This document shows, piece by piece, positions 49,865-59,489 of a stretch of DNA of 64,000 nt. The stretch's first letter is position 1. Each line of letters opens with the position of its first letter. Under the pieces are notes generated by a model that had not been told where the DNA came from, made no database searches, and worked only from the letters and a program-made list of their open reading frames with translations. This stretch comes from Nakamurella lactea DSM 19367 (GTDB lineage Bacteria; Actinomycetota; Actinomycetes; Mycobacteriales; Nakamurellaceae): positions 186,001 through 250,000 of the forward strand of contig NZ_AUFT01000005.1 in assembly GCF_000426645.1 (NCBI RefSeq), given 5' to 3'. The translations under genes were made by a program, and so were the position numbers.

Positions 49865-50326
49865 GTGCTCGAGGACGTCGATGCCCGGATCGTGGCGGAG
49901 CTCGCCGCCGATGGTCGCTGCTCGTACACCGATCTCGCCGAACGCGTCGGCCTGTCGGTTTCGGCCGTGCACCAACGGGTCCGGCGGCTGGAGGAACGCG
50001 GCGCGATCCGCGGCTACGCCGCTCGGCTCGACGCCGAGCAGCTCGGTCTGCCGTTGACGGCCTTCATCTCGCTCACCCCGATCGACCCGGCGGCGCCGGA
50101 CGACTACCCGCAGCGGCTCGCCGGACTCGGCGCCATCGAGTCCTGCTACTCGGTGGCCGGCACCGAGTCGTACATCGTCAAGGTCAGGGTCGCATCGCCG
50201 GGTGCCCTGGAGACGCTGCTGTCCCAGATCCGTACCAGGGCCGCCGTATCCACCAGGACGACAGTGGTGCTGTCCACCCCGTTCGAGGACCGGCAAGTGG
50301 TGCCGCCGAAGGAAACGGACAGATGA
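49865..50326 (+). CDS. Lrp/AsnC family regulator
   Basis: 153 aa: HTH (RCSYTDLAERVGLSVSAVHQ) and RAM ligand domain (ESCYSVAGTESYIVKVRV). It senses an amino acid or similar. The GTG directly follows the peptidase stop codon, and its TGA overlaps the lipoprotein ATG, so peptidase, regulator and lipoprotein form one operon: peptide breakdown with an amino acid sensor. Confidence 0.92.
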   Translation: MLEDVDARIVAELAADGRCSYTDLAERVGLSVSAVHQRVRRLEERGAIRGYAARLDAEQLGLPLTAFISLTPIDPAAPDDYPQRLAGLGAIESCYSVAGTESYIVKVRVASPGALETLLSQIRTRAAVSTRTTVVLSTPFEDRQVVPPKETDR

Positions 50327-51420
50327 GGCGGCTGCTCAGATCCGCCGCCGTCGGCGCCCTGGTCGCCACGCTCACCACCACCGCCGCGGCCTGCAGCGAC
50401 ACCGTCGCGGGATCGGCCGAACAGGGCGCTTCGGGAGGCGGGCAGGCACCGGTGATCACCGGAGCGGTCTCCAGCCCGGTGCTGGATCGGCTGCCCGGCA
50501 CCGCATCCACCCTGTCCGACATCGCGCTGATCGACCCGGCGGCGATGACCGAGGTGGCCCTGCGTCGTGACTATCCGGCGGCCGGCGGCAACGGCACCGA
50601 TCGGCCGACGGCCGAGACCGAGTGGCTCGACCAGGTCGGGGTGAGCAACCCGTGCGGAACGTTTCTGGACGCCTCATACTCCGGGCTGCGCACCGGGGAC
50701 GCCGGTCCGTCATCCTCGATCGTGCTGGGCAGCGCTCAGAAGTCCGGGACGCTGGCGGTCTGCGGCGGCGCGGTTCCCGACCCGACGAAGCTGCAGAGCA
50801 CCGAGATCCGGGGCGACGACGTGTCGGCGGCGACGGTCGCCGGGATCGCCGGCTACCGGGCGGACCGGACCTGGATCGGGGTCGACCAGAAGCAGTCGCT
50901 GACGTACATCGCCGACGGCACGGAAATCCCGGAAGACCTGCTGCAGCAAGCGATCGCCGGTCCCGCCGCGGATCCGCCGATGTCCAAGGACAGCAGGGTC
51001 CGCACCGTATTGGATGCCGCGCCGAAGGCGGCGATGGTGGAGATGGGCACCGAGATGGTGACCGCCAGCCCGTCGTCGGCACCGACGGCCGTGCGGACGG
51101 CGTTCGAGCAGGCGGTGGCCCAGGGCGGTTACCAGCAGGCGCCGGTCCCGGAGTTCGGCGGCTACGCCTGGACACCGGGAAGCCGGATCACCGGCACCGC
51201 GGCGTTCGTCACCATCTACGGCTCGCAGCAGGAAGCAGCGACCGCGGTGAAGATCCTCACCGACACCTGGTCCCGGCTCGGCACCTCGAAGTTCACCGGA
51301 GCCATCACCCTGCAGAGCGACGTCGCGGTGATCACCACGCTGGGCGACGTCGGTTCGACCGAGTTCAAGGTGCAGAGCGGTCAGCTGGCGGAGTATCCGG
51401 GGTTTCTGGCCCGGAACTGA
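50323..51420 (+). CDS. Predicted lipoprotein
   Basis: 365 aa with a signal peptide ending in a lipobox-like TTAAAC (LVATLTTTAAAC). The mature part is rich in Ala, Thr and Gly with two further cysteines (NPCGTFLD; LAVCGGAV). No enzymatic motif; I do not recognise the family. Coupled to the Lrp gene by ATGA. Its last 56 bp overlap the convergent ABC-F gene. Confidence 0.85.
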   Translation: MRRLLRSAAVGALVATLTTTAAACSDTVAGSAEQGASGGGQAPVITGAVSSPVLDRLPGTASTLSDIALIDPAAMTEVALRRDYPAAGGNGTDRPTAETEWLDQVGVSNPCGTFLDASYSGLRTGDAGPSSSIVLGSAQKSGTLAVCGGAVPDPTKLQSTEIRGDDVSAATVAGIAGYRADRTWIGVDQKQSLTYIADGTEIPEDLLQQAIAGPAADPPMSKDSRVRTVLDAAPKAAMVEMGTEMVTASPSSAPTAVRTAFEQAVAQGGYQQAPVPEFGGYAWTPGSRITGTAAFVTIYGSQQEAATAVKILTDTWSRLGTSKFTGAITLQSDVAVITTLGDVGSTEFKVQSGQLAEYPGFLARN

Positions 51421-53005
51421 GCTCGATCCGCCGGCTCACGGCGATGTCCTCGAGGAACGGCTCGTCGTGCGAGGCGACCAGCAGGGCGCCGCGATAGGCC
51501 GCCAGCGCCGAAGTGAGCTGTTCGACGCTGGCCAGGTCGAGGTTGTTCGTCGGCTCGTCCAGGATCAGCAGCTGCGGCGCCGGTTCGGCCAACAGCAGGC
51601 AGGCCAGCGCGGCCCGGAACTGTTCACCGCCGGACAGGGCGGCCACCGGCCGGTCGGCGGCGTCACCGCTGAACAGAAATCGAGCCAGTCTGGCCCGCAA
51701 CGGATTCGGCTCGGCAGTCGGCGCGAACGCCGCCGCGTTCTGGAAAACGGAGAGCGCCGGGTCCAGCAGATCGATCCGCTGGGGGAGTAGCCGGGCCGGC
51801 ACCCGCACCGCGGCCTGCCCGTCGACCGGCGGCAGCCGCCCGGCGATGGTGTGCAGCAGGGTCGTCTTCCCGCTGCCGTTCGGGCCGGTGACGGCAATCC
51901 GCTCCGGGCCGCGGACGGTGAGATCGAGCTGTTGTCCGGTGCGCAGCCGCAACTCGGTGAGCTGCAGGACGTCCCGGCCGGCGGGCACCTCGGTGGCCGG
52001 CAGGTCGATCCGGATCACGTCGTCCCGGCGCAGCCGCTCCTGCGCCTCGTCCAACCGTTCCTTGGCGTCCTCGAGCCGTTCGGTGTGCATGCCCTTGAAC
52101 TTGGCGGCGCTTTCCTGGGCCGCGCGTTTGCGTTGGTTCATGATGATCTTCGGTTCCCGCTTGTTGGCAGACATCTTGCGCCCGTAGCGTTCCCGTCGCG
52201 CGAGGGTGACCTGGGCATCGACCAGGTCACTGCGTTGCCGCCGGACATCGGAGCGCGCGGCGGTAACCGCCTGCTCGGCGGCCGCCTGCTGCGCCTGGAC
52301 CGCCTCGCGATAGGCGGAGAAGTTGCCGCCGTACCAGGTCAGGCTGCGCCGGCTGCCGGGCCGCCCGACCGGGCGGATCTCGGCGATCCGGTCCACCAGT
52401 TCGAGCAGCTCGCGGTCGTGACTGACCACCACCAGGGTGCCGGACCAACCGGTGACCAGGTCGTAGAGGTAACGCCGGGCATCGCCGTCGAGGTTGTTGG
52501 TGGGTTCGTCCAACAGCAGGACGTCCGGCCGGTCCAGCAGCAACGCGACCAGTGCCAGCCGGGTGCATTCGCCGCCGGACAGCGCGCCGAGCTGACGGTC
52601 CAGCACGTCCGGGGGCAGGCCGAGCCTGGCCAGCTCGGCCAGCGTGCGGCTCTCCACGTCCCAGTCGTCGCCGATCGTCTCGAAGTGCCGTGCATCGGTG
52701 TCGCCGGCCTCGATGGCAGCAATGGCATGCCGCACGGCGGCAATGCCGAGATGCTCGTCGACCCGCCGATCCGCTTGCAGCACAAGGTCTTGCGGCAGAT
52801 AGCCGAGCCGACCCTCGATCGCTATCGAACCACCCTGCAGCGCTACCACACCGGCCACGAGCCGCAGCAGGGTCGATTTGCCGCTGCCGTTGGTGCCGAC
52901 CAGCCCGGTGGTGCCGGACGGGATCTGGGCCGACAGGTCGTCGAAGACGACCTCGCCGTCGGGCCAGGCGAATTGAACTGCGGACAGGGTGATGGCGGTA
53001 CTCAT
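51365..53005 (-). CDS. ABC-F ATPase (possible ribosomal protection protein)
   Basis: 546 aa with two ABC modules: Walker A GTNGSGKS (37-44) and GPNGSGKT; signatures LSGGECTR and LSGGEQFR; both Walker B sites LDEPTNNLD. The linker between modules is long and rich in Arg/Lys (RERYGRKMSANKREPKII), the part that reaches into the ribosome in this family. No membrane domain. Many actinobacterial relatives protect from antibiotics; translation factor roles are also known. Start ATG 53005 has AGGAG five bases upstream, which lies in a potential inhibitory hairpin. Confidence 0.93.
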   Translation of the reverse strand: MSTAITLSAVQFAWPDGEVVFDDLSAQIPSGTTGLVGTNGSGKSTLLRLVAGVVALQGGSIAIEGRLGYLPQDLVLQADRRVDEHLGIAAVRHAIAAIEAGDTDARHFETIGDDWDVESRTLAELARLGLPPDVLDRQLGALSGGECTRLALVALLLDRPDVLLLDEPTNNLDGDARRYLYDLVTGWSGTLVVVSHDRELLELVDRIAEIRPVGRPGSRRSLTWYGGNFSAYREAVQAQQAAAEQAVTAARSDVRRQRSDLVDAQVTLARRERYGRKMSANKREPKIIMNQRKRAAQESAAKFKGMHTERLEDAKERLDEAQERLRRDDVIRIDLPATEVPAGRDVLQLTELRLRTGQQLDLTVRGPERIAVTGPNGSGKTTLLHTIAGRLPPVDGQAAVRVPARLLPQRIDLLDPALSVFQNAAAFAPTAEPNPLRARLARFLFSGDAADRPVAALSGGEQFRAALACLLLAEPAPQLLILDEPTNNLDLASVEQLTSALAAYRGALLVASHDEPFLEDIAVSRRIELSSGPETPDTPPADRSAP

Positions 53006-53006
53006 G

Positions 53007-53083
53007 GATGCTCCTGAAGCTGGTGCTTGCCGGGACGCGGGCGTCGACCGGTCGGACTGCGGCACGAACTTCAGCGGAGCATC
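53007..53083 (-). promoter_or_regulatory. Putative RBS-sequestering leader of the ABC-F gene
   Basis: On the minus strand the RBS region CTTCAGGAGCATC (53019-53007) can pair with GATGCTCC-GC-TGAAG (53083-53069) in the leader: 13 bp with a two-base bulge and a 49-nt loop. The arm itself contains a tiny ORF, ATG-CTC-CGC-TGA (53083-53072, Met-Leu-Arg). This is the layout of translational attenuators controlling resistance genes. Confidence 0.55.
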
Positions 53084-53272
53084 GACCATCCAGGTGGTGA
53101 GACAATGGGACCAGTCAATGCTACCCGAAGCGCATCGATGCCGTCGTGCGGTTATCCCCGCGCCGGGCACAGCGCTGTCGCGGCAACGAATGTGGACAAC
53201 TTCCGGCAGACCCGTCGAGCCTGGCTACCCTTCGTTCGAGTTCTGCGCGGGGCAGGACGGGGAGCGGGGAAC

Positions 53273-56272
53273 ATGCCGAAGCCATCGAGTCGCCACCGTG
53301 CGGTGCTGTCCATCCTGTTGGCGGCGCTGCTGGCGCCGACCGGCTGTACGTCGTCGGGCAGCGCAACACCGACGACGAGTCCGGCGCCGGCCTCGGGTAC
53401 CAGCCGCCCCGGAGACACCGGGTCGGCCTCGGCCGCGACGGCGTCGACCGGATCGGGCCCGGCGACCGGATCGGATCTGACGACCGGCTCGGTCGTAGGC
53501 CAGGCCCGGAGAACCACTGAAGTTGCGTGGCGCTCGGCGGGTTTCGCTCCGGTCGCACCGGCGGTGGAGGCAGCCGGGGTGCTCCTGGTGTACGGAACGG
53601 TGGGCTCGAAGCTGTCCCTGTACGCGCTGGACCCGACCGACGGCACAGTCGTGTGGACCCAACCCGCCGGCTACGGCATCCAATACGTCGATGCGGACGA
53701 CGCGCTGGCGGTGTTCACCGACGAAGGGCGGGTCGGCTATCTCCGCCCCGACAAGTCGGAGCCGCGGCGCAGTCAGTTGATCATTGCGGACGCACGGACC
53801 GGTAAGGACCTGATCCGCAGTACCGCGGGTTACCTGACCAACGACATCTGGGACTGTGGATCGAAGTCTCCAGGGATCTGCATCACCGGTTATCCGGTCG
53901 ACCACCCCGACGATCTCGTTTCGTTGCAGCTCGACGAGAAGACCGGAGCCTTCACCGACCGGGCGGGCGGTTCGACCGGCGGACTGGAGCCGATGGGTTC
54001 GCACGATGTGTACGTGGGGGATCCGAACGATCCGCGGATCATCAGACGACTGAACGGAAAGACGGTGTGGGTCAAGAAGTTGAGCGACTACACCGATATC
54101 AGTAGATGGCATGGCAAGTTCAGTCAGATCGCCTCCGACAACATGGTGATGGTGACCCTGACCATGTCGAGCCCGGTCGCCCATGGGATCAGGAGCCGTT
54201 ACCCGGCCGATGCGATGACGCTGGGCATCGACCTCAGCACAGGAACGTTGCGCTGGAAGGACTCCGGAACTGTCAACGCCTGCGCCGGTTCCGTCACAGC
54301 AAGACCCGGTCTGTTGCGGTGCCGGCTCAGCGGAACGGTCACCGACACCACGACCACCGATCCGGCCGCGTTGCCGTCGGCCGTCGCCTCCGACCTGAAG
54401 GTCTCCCTCGAGGCGTACGACCCTCGGACGGGAAAGGCAAGGTGGCGCACGGCGGTCGGCAATGTTCCGTTGCTGGCGGTCTACGGCAATCAAGCGCTGG
54501 TGCCCGACGGTCAGGACACGGTCCTGCTGGCACGGGCATCAAAGCCGCTGGTGATCGACCTGCGCACCGGGCGCAGCACGCCGGCGCCGGCGGACCGGGT
54601 CTTCTGGTGCCCGGACAACTGGACGGCGCCACGATCGGTACCGGTCGCCAGCGGTGGTCAGCTCTTCACCGACGTGATGACGTCAGGTCTAGTGATGCCG
54701 TGCAACGCCTCCGGACGAGCCAGCAAAGGAACCATCGGCGAACTTCCCGTCACCGCCGGCGTCCCGATGTCGGACGAGCGCGGCGACCTCCTCGTGGTGA
54801 CCTCGCATTCCGCCGTCACCGCCTACCTCTTGCCCGACGCGCCGACCACCGCCGGAACGGCGGCCGGCCCAGCGACGACTGCGACGGCCGGGAAGCCCGG
54901 CACCGTCGGGGCTGCGGAGCCGGTCGGCCCGCCGGCGGCGGTGCCCGAGCAAATAGCCTGGAAGAACACCCAGCTCTCGCCGGTCACCCAGGTCAGCTTG
55001 GTGGACGGGATCGCGGTCTACTACGCGCAGGACGTATCGAACACGCTGTTCCTGGTAGCGCTGAACCCGACCACCGGTCAGCAGCTCTGGCACAAGTGGG
55101 CGACTACGGCGGAGTTGTATCCCGATAGAGAACTGACAGTCGGCACCTACGACAACCGGGTCGTCTATTGGAAGCCGGCGAAGGACGGATTCGCCGCCAC
55201 CACCATGCTGGTGAACCCTTCCAACGGCCACGAGCGCGCGATCTCGGATGTGCGCGAATGGTCGTCGGTGCCGGAGAGCTGTCCGGCGCAACCGAGACTG
55301 TTGTGCAGCGCTGCCTACATCGGGGACACCTGGACGGAACTGCGGATCGATCCGGCGTCCGGTGCGGTGACCGAGGCCCCGAAGGCAACCGGAAGTGGGG
55401 AAGACGACCAGCCGGACAGCAATGGGCTGCTGGTCACCAAGACGGATGTCCGTCGGGTCATCGACGGGAAGGCACTGTGGAGTACCAGCAAGCAGCAGGT
55501 GTTCGGCGATCCGGATGCGTCGGTACAGGTGACGGGGAGCATGGACAGCGATCCCGCGGTGTTCGTCTTCACCGCCTACCGTGGCTGGCACCCGAACGCG
55601 GCCGGCGACTATCCGTCGTTCGATCCTGCCAAGAATCTGGTGAGTGTGGGTATCGATGCCGACACCGGTCGGGTTCGGTGGCAGAACCCGGGAATGTCGC
55701 TGTTGTGCTTCTTCCGGATCACGGAGACGAACCTGAACGGGGCCGGTCCTTCTGATACGAAGGTGTTGGCCTGCAGCCACCGTGGCACCCTCGACGACGG
55801 CGATCACCGGTCCGGCGATCTCACACGAGCGGTCGGTGCGCGCATCACCCTGATGCGGATCGATCCGACCACCGGAAAGCCCTACTGGTCACGACCGCTC
55901 GGCAGCGCCCCGGACCTGGCCACCCCGGACGGCCCGTCGAACGTGCGGTATCTGGATCCGCAGCGGGTCCTGCTCGGCACCACCGGCACCGTGGTCGACC
56001 TGAACACCGGCACCACCCGAAAGGCCGGACCCACAGACGTGTCCTGGTGCAGCACCGACGGCACCTTCACCTACCGCGATCCGTACCACGTCCACGGCGA
56101 GCCCCAGTACTACCGCACTGGTGGTGAACTGCTCGACCCTTGCCGTCCCGATGGCACATCGGCCAAACCCACGATGATTCCACCCGATGTCGGCGTCGCA
56201 TCCGCCGACGGGAAGATCACCCTGGTCGCCGAACGTAAAGGGGTGTTCGCCTACCGCACCCGGCGGAGCTGA
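53273..56272 (+). CDS. PQQ-type beta-propeller lipoprotein
   Basis: 999 aa with a signal peptide and lipobox LLAPTGC, a Thr/Ser/Ala-rich linker of about 60 aa, then two beta-propeller sets with repeats such as LYALDPTDGTVVWTQPAG, FLVALNPTTGQQLWHKW and DPTTGKPYWSRPLG. Related to PQQ-like/BamB-type domain proteins. Cysteine pairs suggest an extracellular fold. ATG at 53273 follows GGGGA. Its role may be sensing or assembly at the cell surface; no direct evidence. Confidence 0.85.
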   Translation: MPKPSSRHRAVLSILLAALLAPTGCTSSGSATPTTSPAPASGTSRPGDTGSASAATASTGSGPATGSDLTTGSVVGQARRTTEVAWRSAGFAPVAPAVEAAGVLLVYGTVGSKLSLYALDPTDGTVVWTQPAGYGIQYVDADDALAVFTDEGRVGYLRPDKSEPRRSQLIIADARTGKDLIRSTAGYLTNDIWDCGSKSPGICITGYPVDHPDDLVSLQLDEKTGAFTDRAGGSTGGLEPMGSHDVYVGDPNDPRIIRRLNGKTVWVKKLSDYTDISRWHGKFSQIASDNMVMVTLTMSSPVAHGIRSRYPADAMTLGIDLSTGTLRWKDSGTVNACAGSVTARPGLLRCRLSGTVTDTTTTDPAALPSAVASDLKVSLEAYDPRTGKARWRTAVGNVPLLAVYGNQALVPDGQDTVLLARASKPLVIDLRTGRSTPAPADRVFWCPDNWTAPRSVPVASGGQLFTDVMTSGLVMPCNASGRASKGTIGELPVTAGVPMSDERGDLLVVTSHSAVTAYLLPDAPTTAGTAAGPATTATAGKPGTVGAAEPVGPPAAVPEQIAWKNTQLSPVTQVSLVDGIAVYYAQDVSNTLFLVALNPTTGQQLWHKWATTAELYPDRELTVGTYDNRVVYWKPAKDGFAATTMLVNPSNGHERAISDVREWSSVPESCPAQPRLLCSAAYIGDTWTELRIDPASGAVTEAPKATGSGEDDQPDSNGLLVTKTDVRRVIDGKALWSTSKQQVFGDPDASVQVTGSMDSDPAVFVFTAYRGWHPNAAGDYPSFDPAKNLVSVGIDADTGRVRWQNPGMSLLCFFRITETNLNGAGPSDTKVLACSHRGTLDDGDHRSGDLTRAVGARITLMRIDPTTGKPYWSRPLGSAPDLATPDGPSNVRYLDPQRVLLGTTGTVVDLNTGTTRKAGPTDVSWCSTDGTFTYRDPYHVHGEPQYYRTGGELLDPCRPDGTSAKPTMIPPDVGVASADGKITLVAERKGVFAYRTRRS

Positions 56273-56315
56273 CCGGGGCCGATCGCCCGGCCCGTCGGTG
56301 TGATGTGATCGGCGG

Positions 56316-58460
56316 ATGACAACGACTGCCGGTGGGCCGACGAATCTGCCAACGCTCGTCGAACGACCGACGACCGAACGCGAGGATGTCTCCGAGCTCG
56401 TGCACGGGGTCACGGTCGCCGACCCGTACCGCTATCTGGAGGACCCGGACGCCGAGCGGACGGTCGCGTTCGTCACCGCCCAGAACGAGGTCAGCGCGCC
56501 GTACCTGTCGGCGCTGCCGGCCGCCGGTTACTTCCTGGACGCGGTGACCAGGTTGCTCACCCAGCCGCGCGGCGGAACTCCCTGGGAGCGGGGCGGACGG
56601 TACTTCCGGATGCAGAATCCGGGCGCCGCGGACCAGGATCTGTTGGTGACCGGCGACAGCCTGTCCGAACTGCTGGAACGTCCACGGGTGCTGCTGGACC
56701 CGAACCAGCTGGCCGACGACGGTACGGCGGCGCTCACCGCGGCCGAGGTGAGCCCGGACGGTGCGCTGGTGGCCATCGCCATCTCGGAAGCCGGCTCCGA
56801 CTGGCGGACCATCACTGTGCTGGACGTGGCGACCGGGCAGCCGACCGCCGACCGGCTGGACTGGACGAAGTGGGTGGCGCCGACCTGGCTCCCGGACGGG
56901 TCCGGCTTCCTGTACTGGCGCTACCCGGCCCCGTCCGGGCAGGAGTACGTGGCCGAGATGCCACCCGGTGAGTTGGTGCTGCACCGGCTCGGGATCCCGC
57001 AACACGACGACGTGCAGATCTGGGCGCCGCCGCCGGCGGCCGGTGGCGCCGAGTGGATGGTCGATCCCGAGTTCAGCTCTGACGGGAAGTGGCTGATGCT
57101 GACCGCGGCGCCCGGCACCGACTCCCGCAGCACCGTCGAGTTGCGGCCGGTCGACCTGGACTCGGCGGCGGTCTTCGGCGAGCGTGTCCAGCTGATCGGC
57201 AGTCTCGCCGACGCCCACCATCCGGTCGACGTGATCGACGGAAGTCTGGTGCTGCGCACCGAGTTCGACGCCGAACGTGGTCGGTTGGTGTCGCTGCCGG
57301 CAGCGTCAGCGACCGATGTCGGTTCCTGGACCGAGATCGTCCCGGAACACGACACCGACCTGCTGGTCTCGGCGCAGGCCACCCGGGCCGGTTTCGTCCT
57401 GGTGACCTCCAGGGATACCGCACACGACGTCCGGTTCGTCGCTCACGACGGGCAGGTCATCGGCGAGCTGACCTCGGCCGGGCCGTCATCGGTGGTCGCC
57501 GTGCACGCCCGCGGCACCAGCGACGAGGTCTTCGTCGGAACCACCTCGTTCACCGATCGGCTGACGGTCCAGCGGGCAGTGGTGACCGATGCTGTTGCCG
57601 CCGAACGGCTCCCGGCGGCACAGCCCGGGTCCGCCGCGGCCGTGCCCGGCGTAGAGGTGATCGCCGAACGCCGGCGCGGTAGCTCGGCCGACGGCACCGA
57701 GGTTCCGATGACGGTGGTGCGGCGTGCCGACCTGCCGGCTGATGCTCCGGCGCCGACCCTGCTGTACGGCTACGGCGGCTTCGACATTCCGATGCTGCCG
57801 TCCTTCTCCGGTCTGTTCGCCGCCTGGGTGCAGGCGGGCGGTGTGTTCGCGGTGGCGAACCTGCGGGGCGGCGGCGAGTTCGGGCAGTCCTGGCACCAGG
57901 CTGGTATGAAGCAGCACAAGCAGCGGGTCTTCGACGATCTGTTCGGCTGCGCCGAGGCATTGATCGCCGACGGAACCACCTCGTCGGAGCAGTTGGTGGT
58001 GCACGGCCGGTCGAACGGCGGCCTGCTGGCCGGCGCCGCCCTGGTGCAACGCCCCGATCTCTGGGCGGCAGCGTTGCCGACCGTCGGCGTGCTGGACATG
58101 CTGCGTTTCCATCTGTTCACCACCGGTCGGGCCTGGACCACCGAATACGGCGATCCCGGTGATCCGCAGGACTTCCCGGCGCTACTGGCCTACTCGCCGT
58201 TGCACAATCTGGCCGAGGGCACCGCCTATCCGCCGACGCTGATCTGCACCGGCGACCATGACGACCGGGTGGTGCCGGCGCATTCGCTGAAGTTCGGTGC
58301 GCAACTGCAGCACTGCCAGGCCGGCGACGCGCCGGTGCTACTGCGGATCGACACCAGGGCCGGCCACGGCATGGGCAAACCGGTGGGTGCGTTGGCTTCC
58401 GAGTACGCCGACCAGCTCGCGTTCGCCGCCGCCCACGCCGGCCTGACCCCGCACCCCTGA
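56316..58460 (+). CDS. Prolyl oligopeptidase family protein (S9A)
   Basis: 714 aa serine peptidase that cuts short peptides after proline. Propeller N-terminal domain, then alpha/beta hydrolase with Ser566 in VHGRSNGGLL, the acid in TGDHDDRVVPAHS and His in AGHGMGK. Typical opening VADPYRYLEDPDAERT. No signal peptide. It lies alone, with a 43-bp gap after the propeller lipoprotein. Confidence 0.95.
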   Translation: MTTTAGGPTNLPTLVERPTTEREDVSELVHGVTVADPYRYLEDPDAERTVAFVTAQNEVSAPYLSALPAAGYFLDAVTRLLTQPRGGTPWERGGRYFRMQNPGAADQDLLVTGDSLSELLERPRVLLDPNQLADDGTAALTAAEVSPDGALVAIAISEAGSDWRTITVLDVATGQPTADRLDWTKWVAPTWLPDGSGFLYWRYPAPSGQEYVAEMPPGELVLHRLGIPQHDDVQIWAPPPAAGGAEWMVDPEFSSDGKWLMLTAAPGTDSRSTVELRPVDLDSAAVFGERVQLIGSLADAHHPVDVIDGSLVLRTEFDAERGRLVSLPAASATDVGSWTEIVPEHDTDLLVSAQATRAGFVLVTSRDTAHDVRFVAHDGQVIGELTSAGPSSVVAVHARGTSDEVFVGTTSFTDRLTVQRAVVTDAVAAERLPAAQPGSAAAVPGVEVIAERRRGSSADGTEVPMTVVRRADLPADAPAPTLLYGYGGFDIPMLPSFSGLFAAWVQAGGVFAVANLRGGGEFGQSWHQAGMKQHKQRVFDDLFGCAEALIADGTTSSEQLVVHGRSNGGLLAGAALVQRPDLWAAALPTVGVLDMLRFHLFTTGRAWTTEYGDPGDPQDFPALLAYSPLHNLAEGTAYPPTLICTGDHDDRVVPAHSLKFGAQLQHCQAGDAPVLLRIDTRAGHGMGKPVGALASEYADQLAFAAAHAGLTPHP

Positions 58461-58588
58461 CGCTTATCAACATTGGATGCGCTTCCGAACCTGCACACCC
58501 GTGCCTCACCAGTCACAATTCCCGTGACTTCGTAAGCGCCTGAGATGGGACACCTCCCGCCTGCGGGGGATCGACAAGCGCCGGGGAG
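58461..58588. other. Convergent intergenic segment with nested inverted repeats
   Basis: CGCTTA (58461-58466) with TAAGCG (58533-58538) outside, AGTCAC (58511-58516) with GTGACT (58524-58529) inside, and CCCGC-ct-GCGGG near 58556-58567. No gene. It probably acts as a terminator region. Confidence 0.45.
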
Positions 58589-59437
58589 TCAGTCGGTCAG
58601 CACGGGGGCATGGGCGATGAAGGCGGCGATCTCCTCGGGGCGGATCACCCGGTCCGGGTAACTGCCGGAGGTGCAGGCGCGCAGGATCGCGCCGAGCGGC
58701 AGATCCTTTGCCCGTCGCCCGGTGGCCAGGAACACCAGGTTGCCGCTCACCTTGCCGGACAACACGTCCGGGTCTGACGAGACCAGCACGGTCGGGAACT
58801 CCGACCGCAGCGTGGCAGCGTGCCGGCGGGCCAGATGCAGGTCGGGCCCTGCGATCACGTTCAGCAGGTAGATCCCCGAGTCGCCGAGTACCGAGCGCAC
58901 CTGCCGCACGTACTCGACCGACGACAGCGCCGGTGGCACCACCCGTCCGACGAAGGCGTCACCGACCACGACGTCGGCGGAATCCGGTGTCCGCCGGTCC
59001 ATCCGCGGGCGGGCGTCACCGATCTTGATCTTCAGTCCTGGATGGGTCACCAGTCCCAGGTGCTGTCGGGACAGTTCGATCAGCGCGCCGTCGTACTCGT
59101 AGACGATCTGGCTGGACCGCGGCCGGGTGTCGGCCAGGTAGCGGGGGAACGAGACCCCGCCTCCTCCGACGTGACTGACCCGCAATGGCTCCGGCGACGG
59201 CCAGAGCGCAGCGATGATGTCCGCGAACCGACGGATGTAGGTGAACTCCAGGTGTCCGGGGTCGTCAAGGTCGATATAGGAGCAGGCCACGCCGTCCAGG
59301 AACACCAGCCGGCCGGAGGGTCGCGACGGGTCCTGCTCGATCCGTAGTGCGCCGTGGTCGGTGGCGATATCCAGCAGCACTTCGGATCCGGCCGGTAGCA
59401 GATCGTCGGTCAGGGAGCGGGAGCGTTTGGCTGCCAA
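58589..59437 (-). CDS. Spermidine synthase-like methyltransferase-fold protein
   Basis: 282 aa Rossmann protein of the spermidine synthase group: SAM motif VSHVGGGGVSFPRYLADT, IVYEYDGALIELSRQ, and VVVGDAFVGRVVPP. The pattern is that of actinobacterial spermidine-synthase-like proteins, in which polyamine activity is unproven. Probably cotranscribed with the P-type ATPase upstream (52-bp gap). Confidence 0.85.
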   Translation of the reverse strand: MAAKRSRSLTDDLLPAGSEVLLDIATDHGALRIEQDPSRPSGRLVFLDGVACSYIDLDDPGHLEFTYIRRFADIIAALWPSPEPLRVSHVGGGGVSFPRYLADTRPRSSQIVYEYDGALIELSRQHLGLVTHPGLKIKIGDARPRMDRRTPDSADVVVGDAFVGRVVPPALSSVEYVRQVRSVLGDSGIYLLNVIAGPDLHLARRHAATLRSEFPTVLVSSDPDVLSGKVSGNLVFLATGRRAKDLPLGAILRACTSGSYPDRVIRPEEIAAFIAHAPVLTD

Positions 59438-59489
59438 GGGGTATCAGCTGATCCTGTCGGTCGGGTCGAATGGCGGGTGGATCGAGCGG

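Noticed and set aside
58540-58570. CTCCCgcctGCGGG resembling stem P4 of the structured element
   Set aside because: Only the stem core is similar; the loop and all flanks differ, so it is not a third copy.
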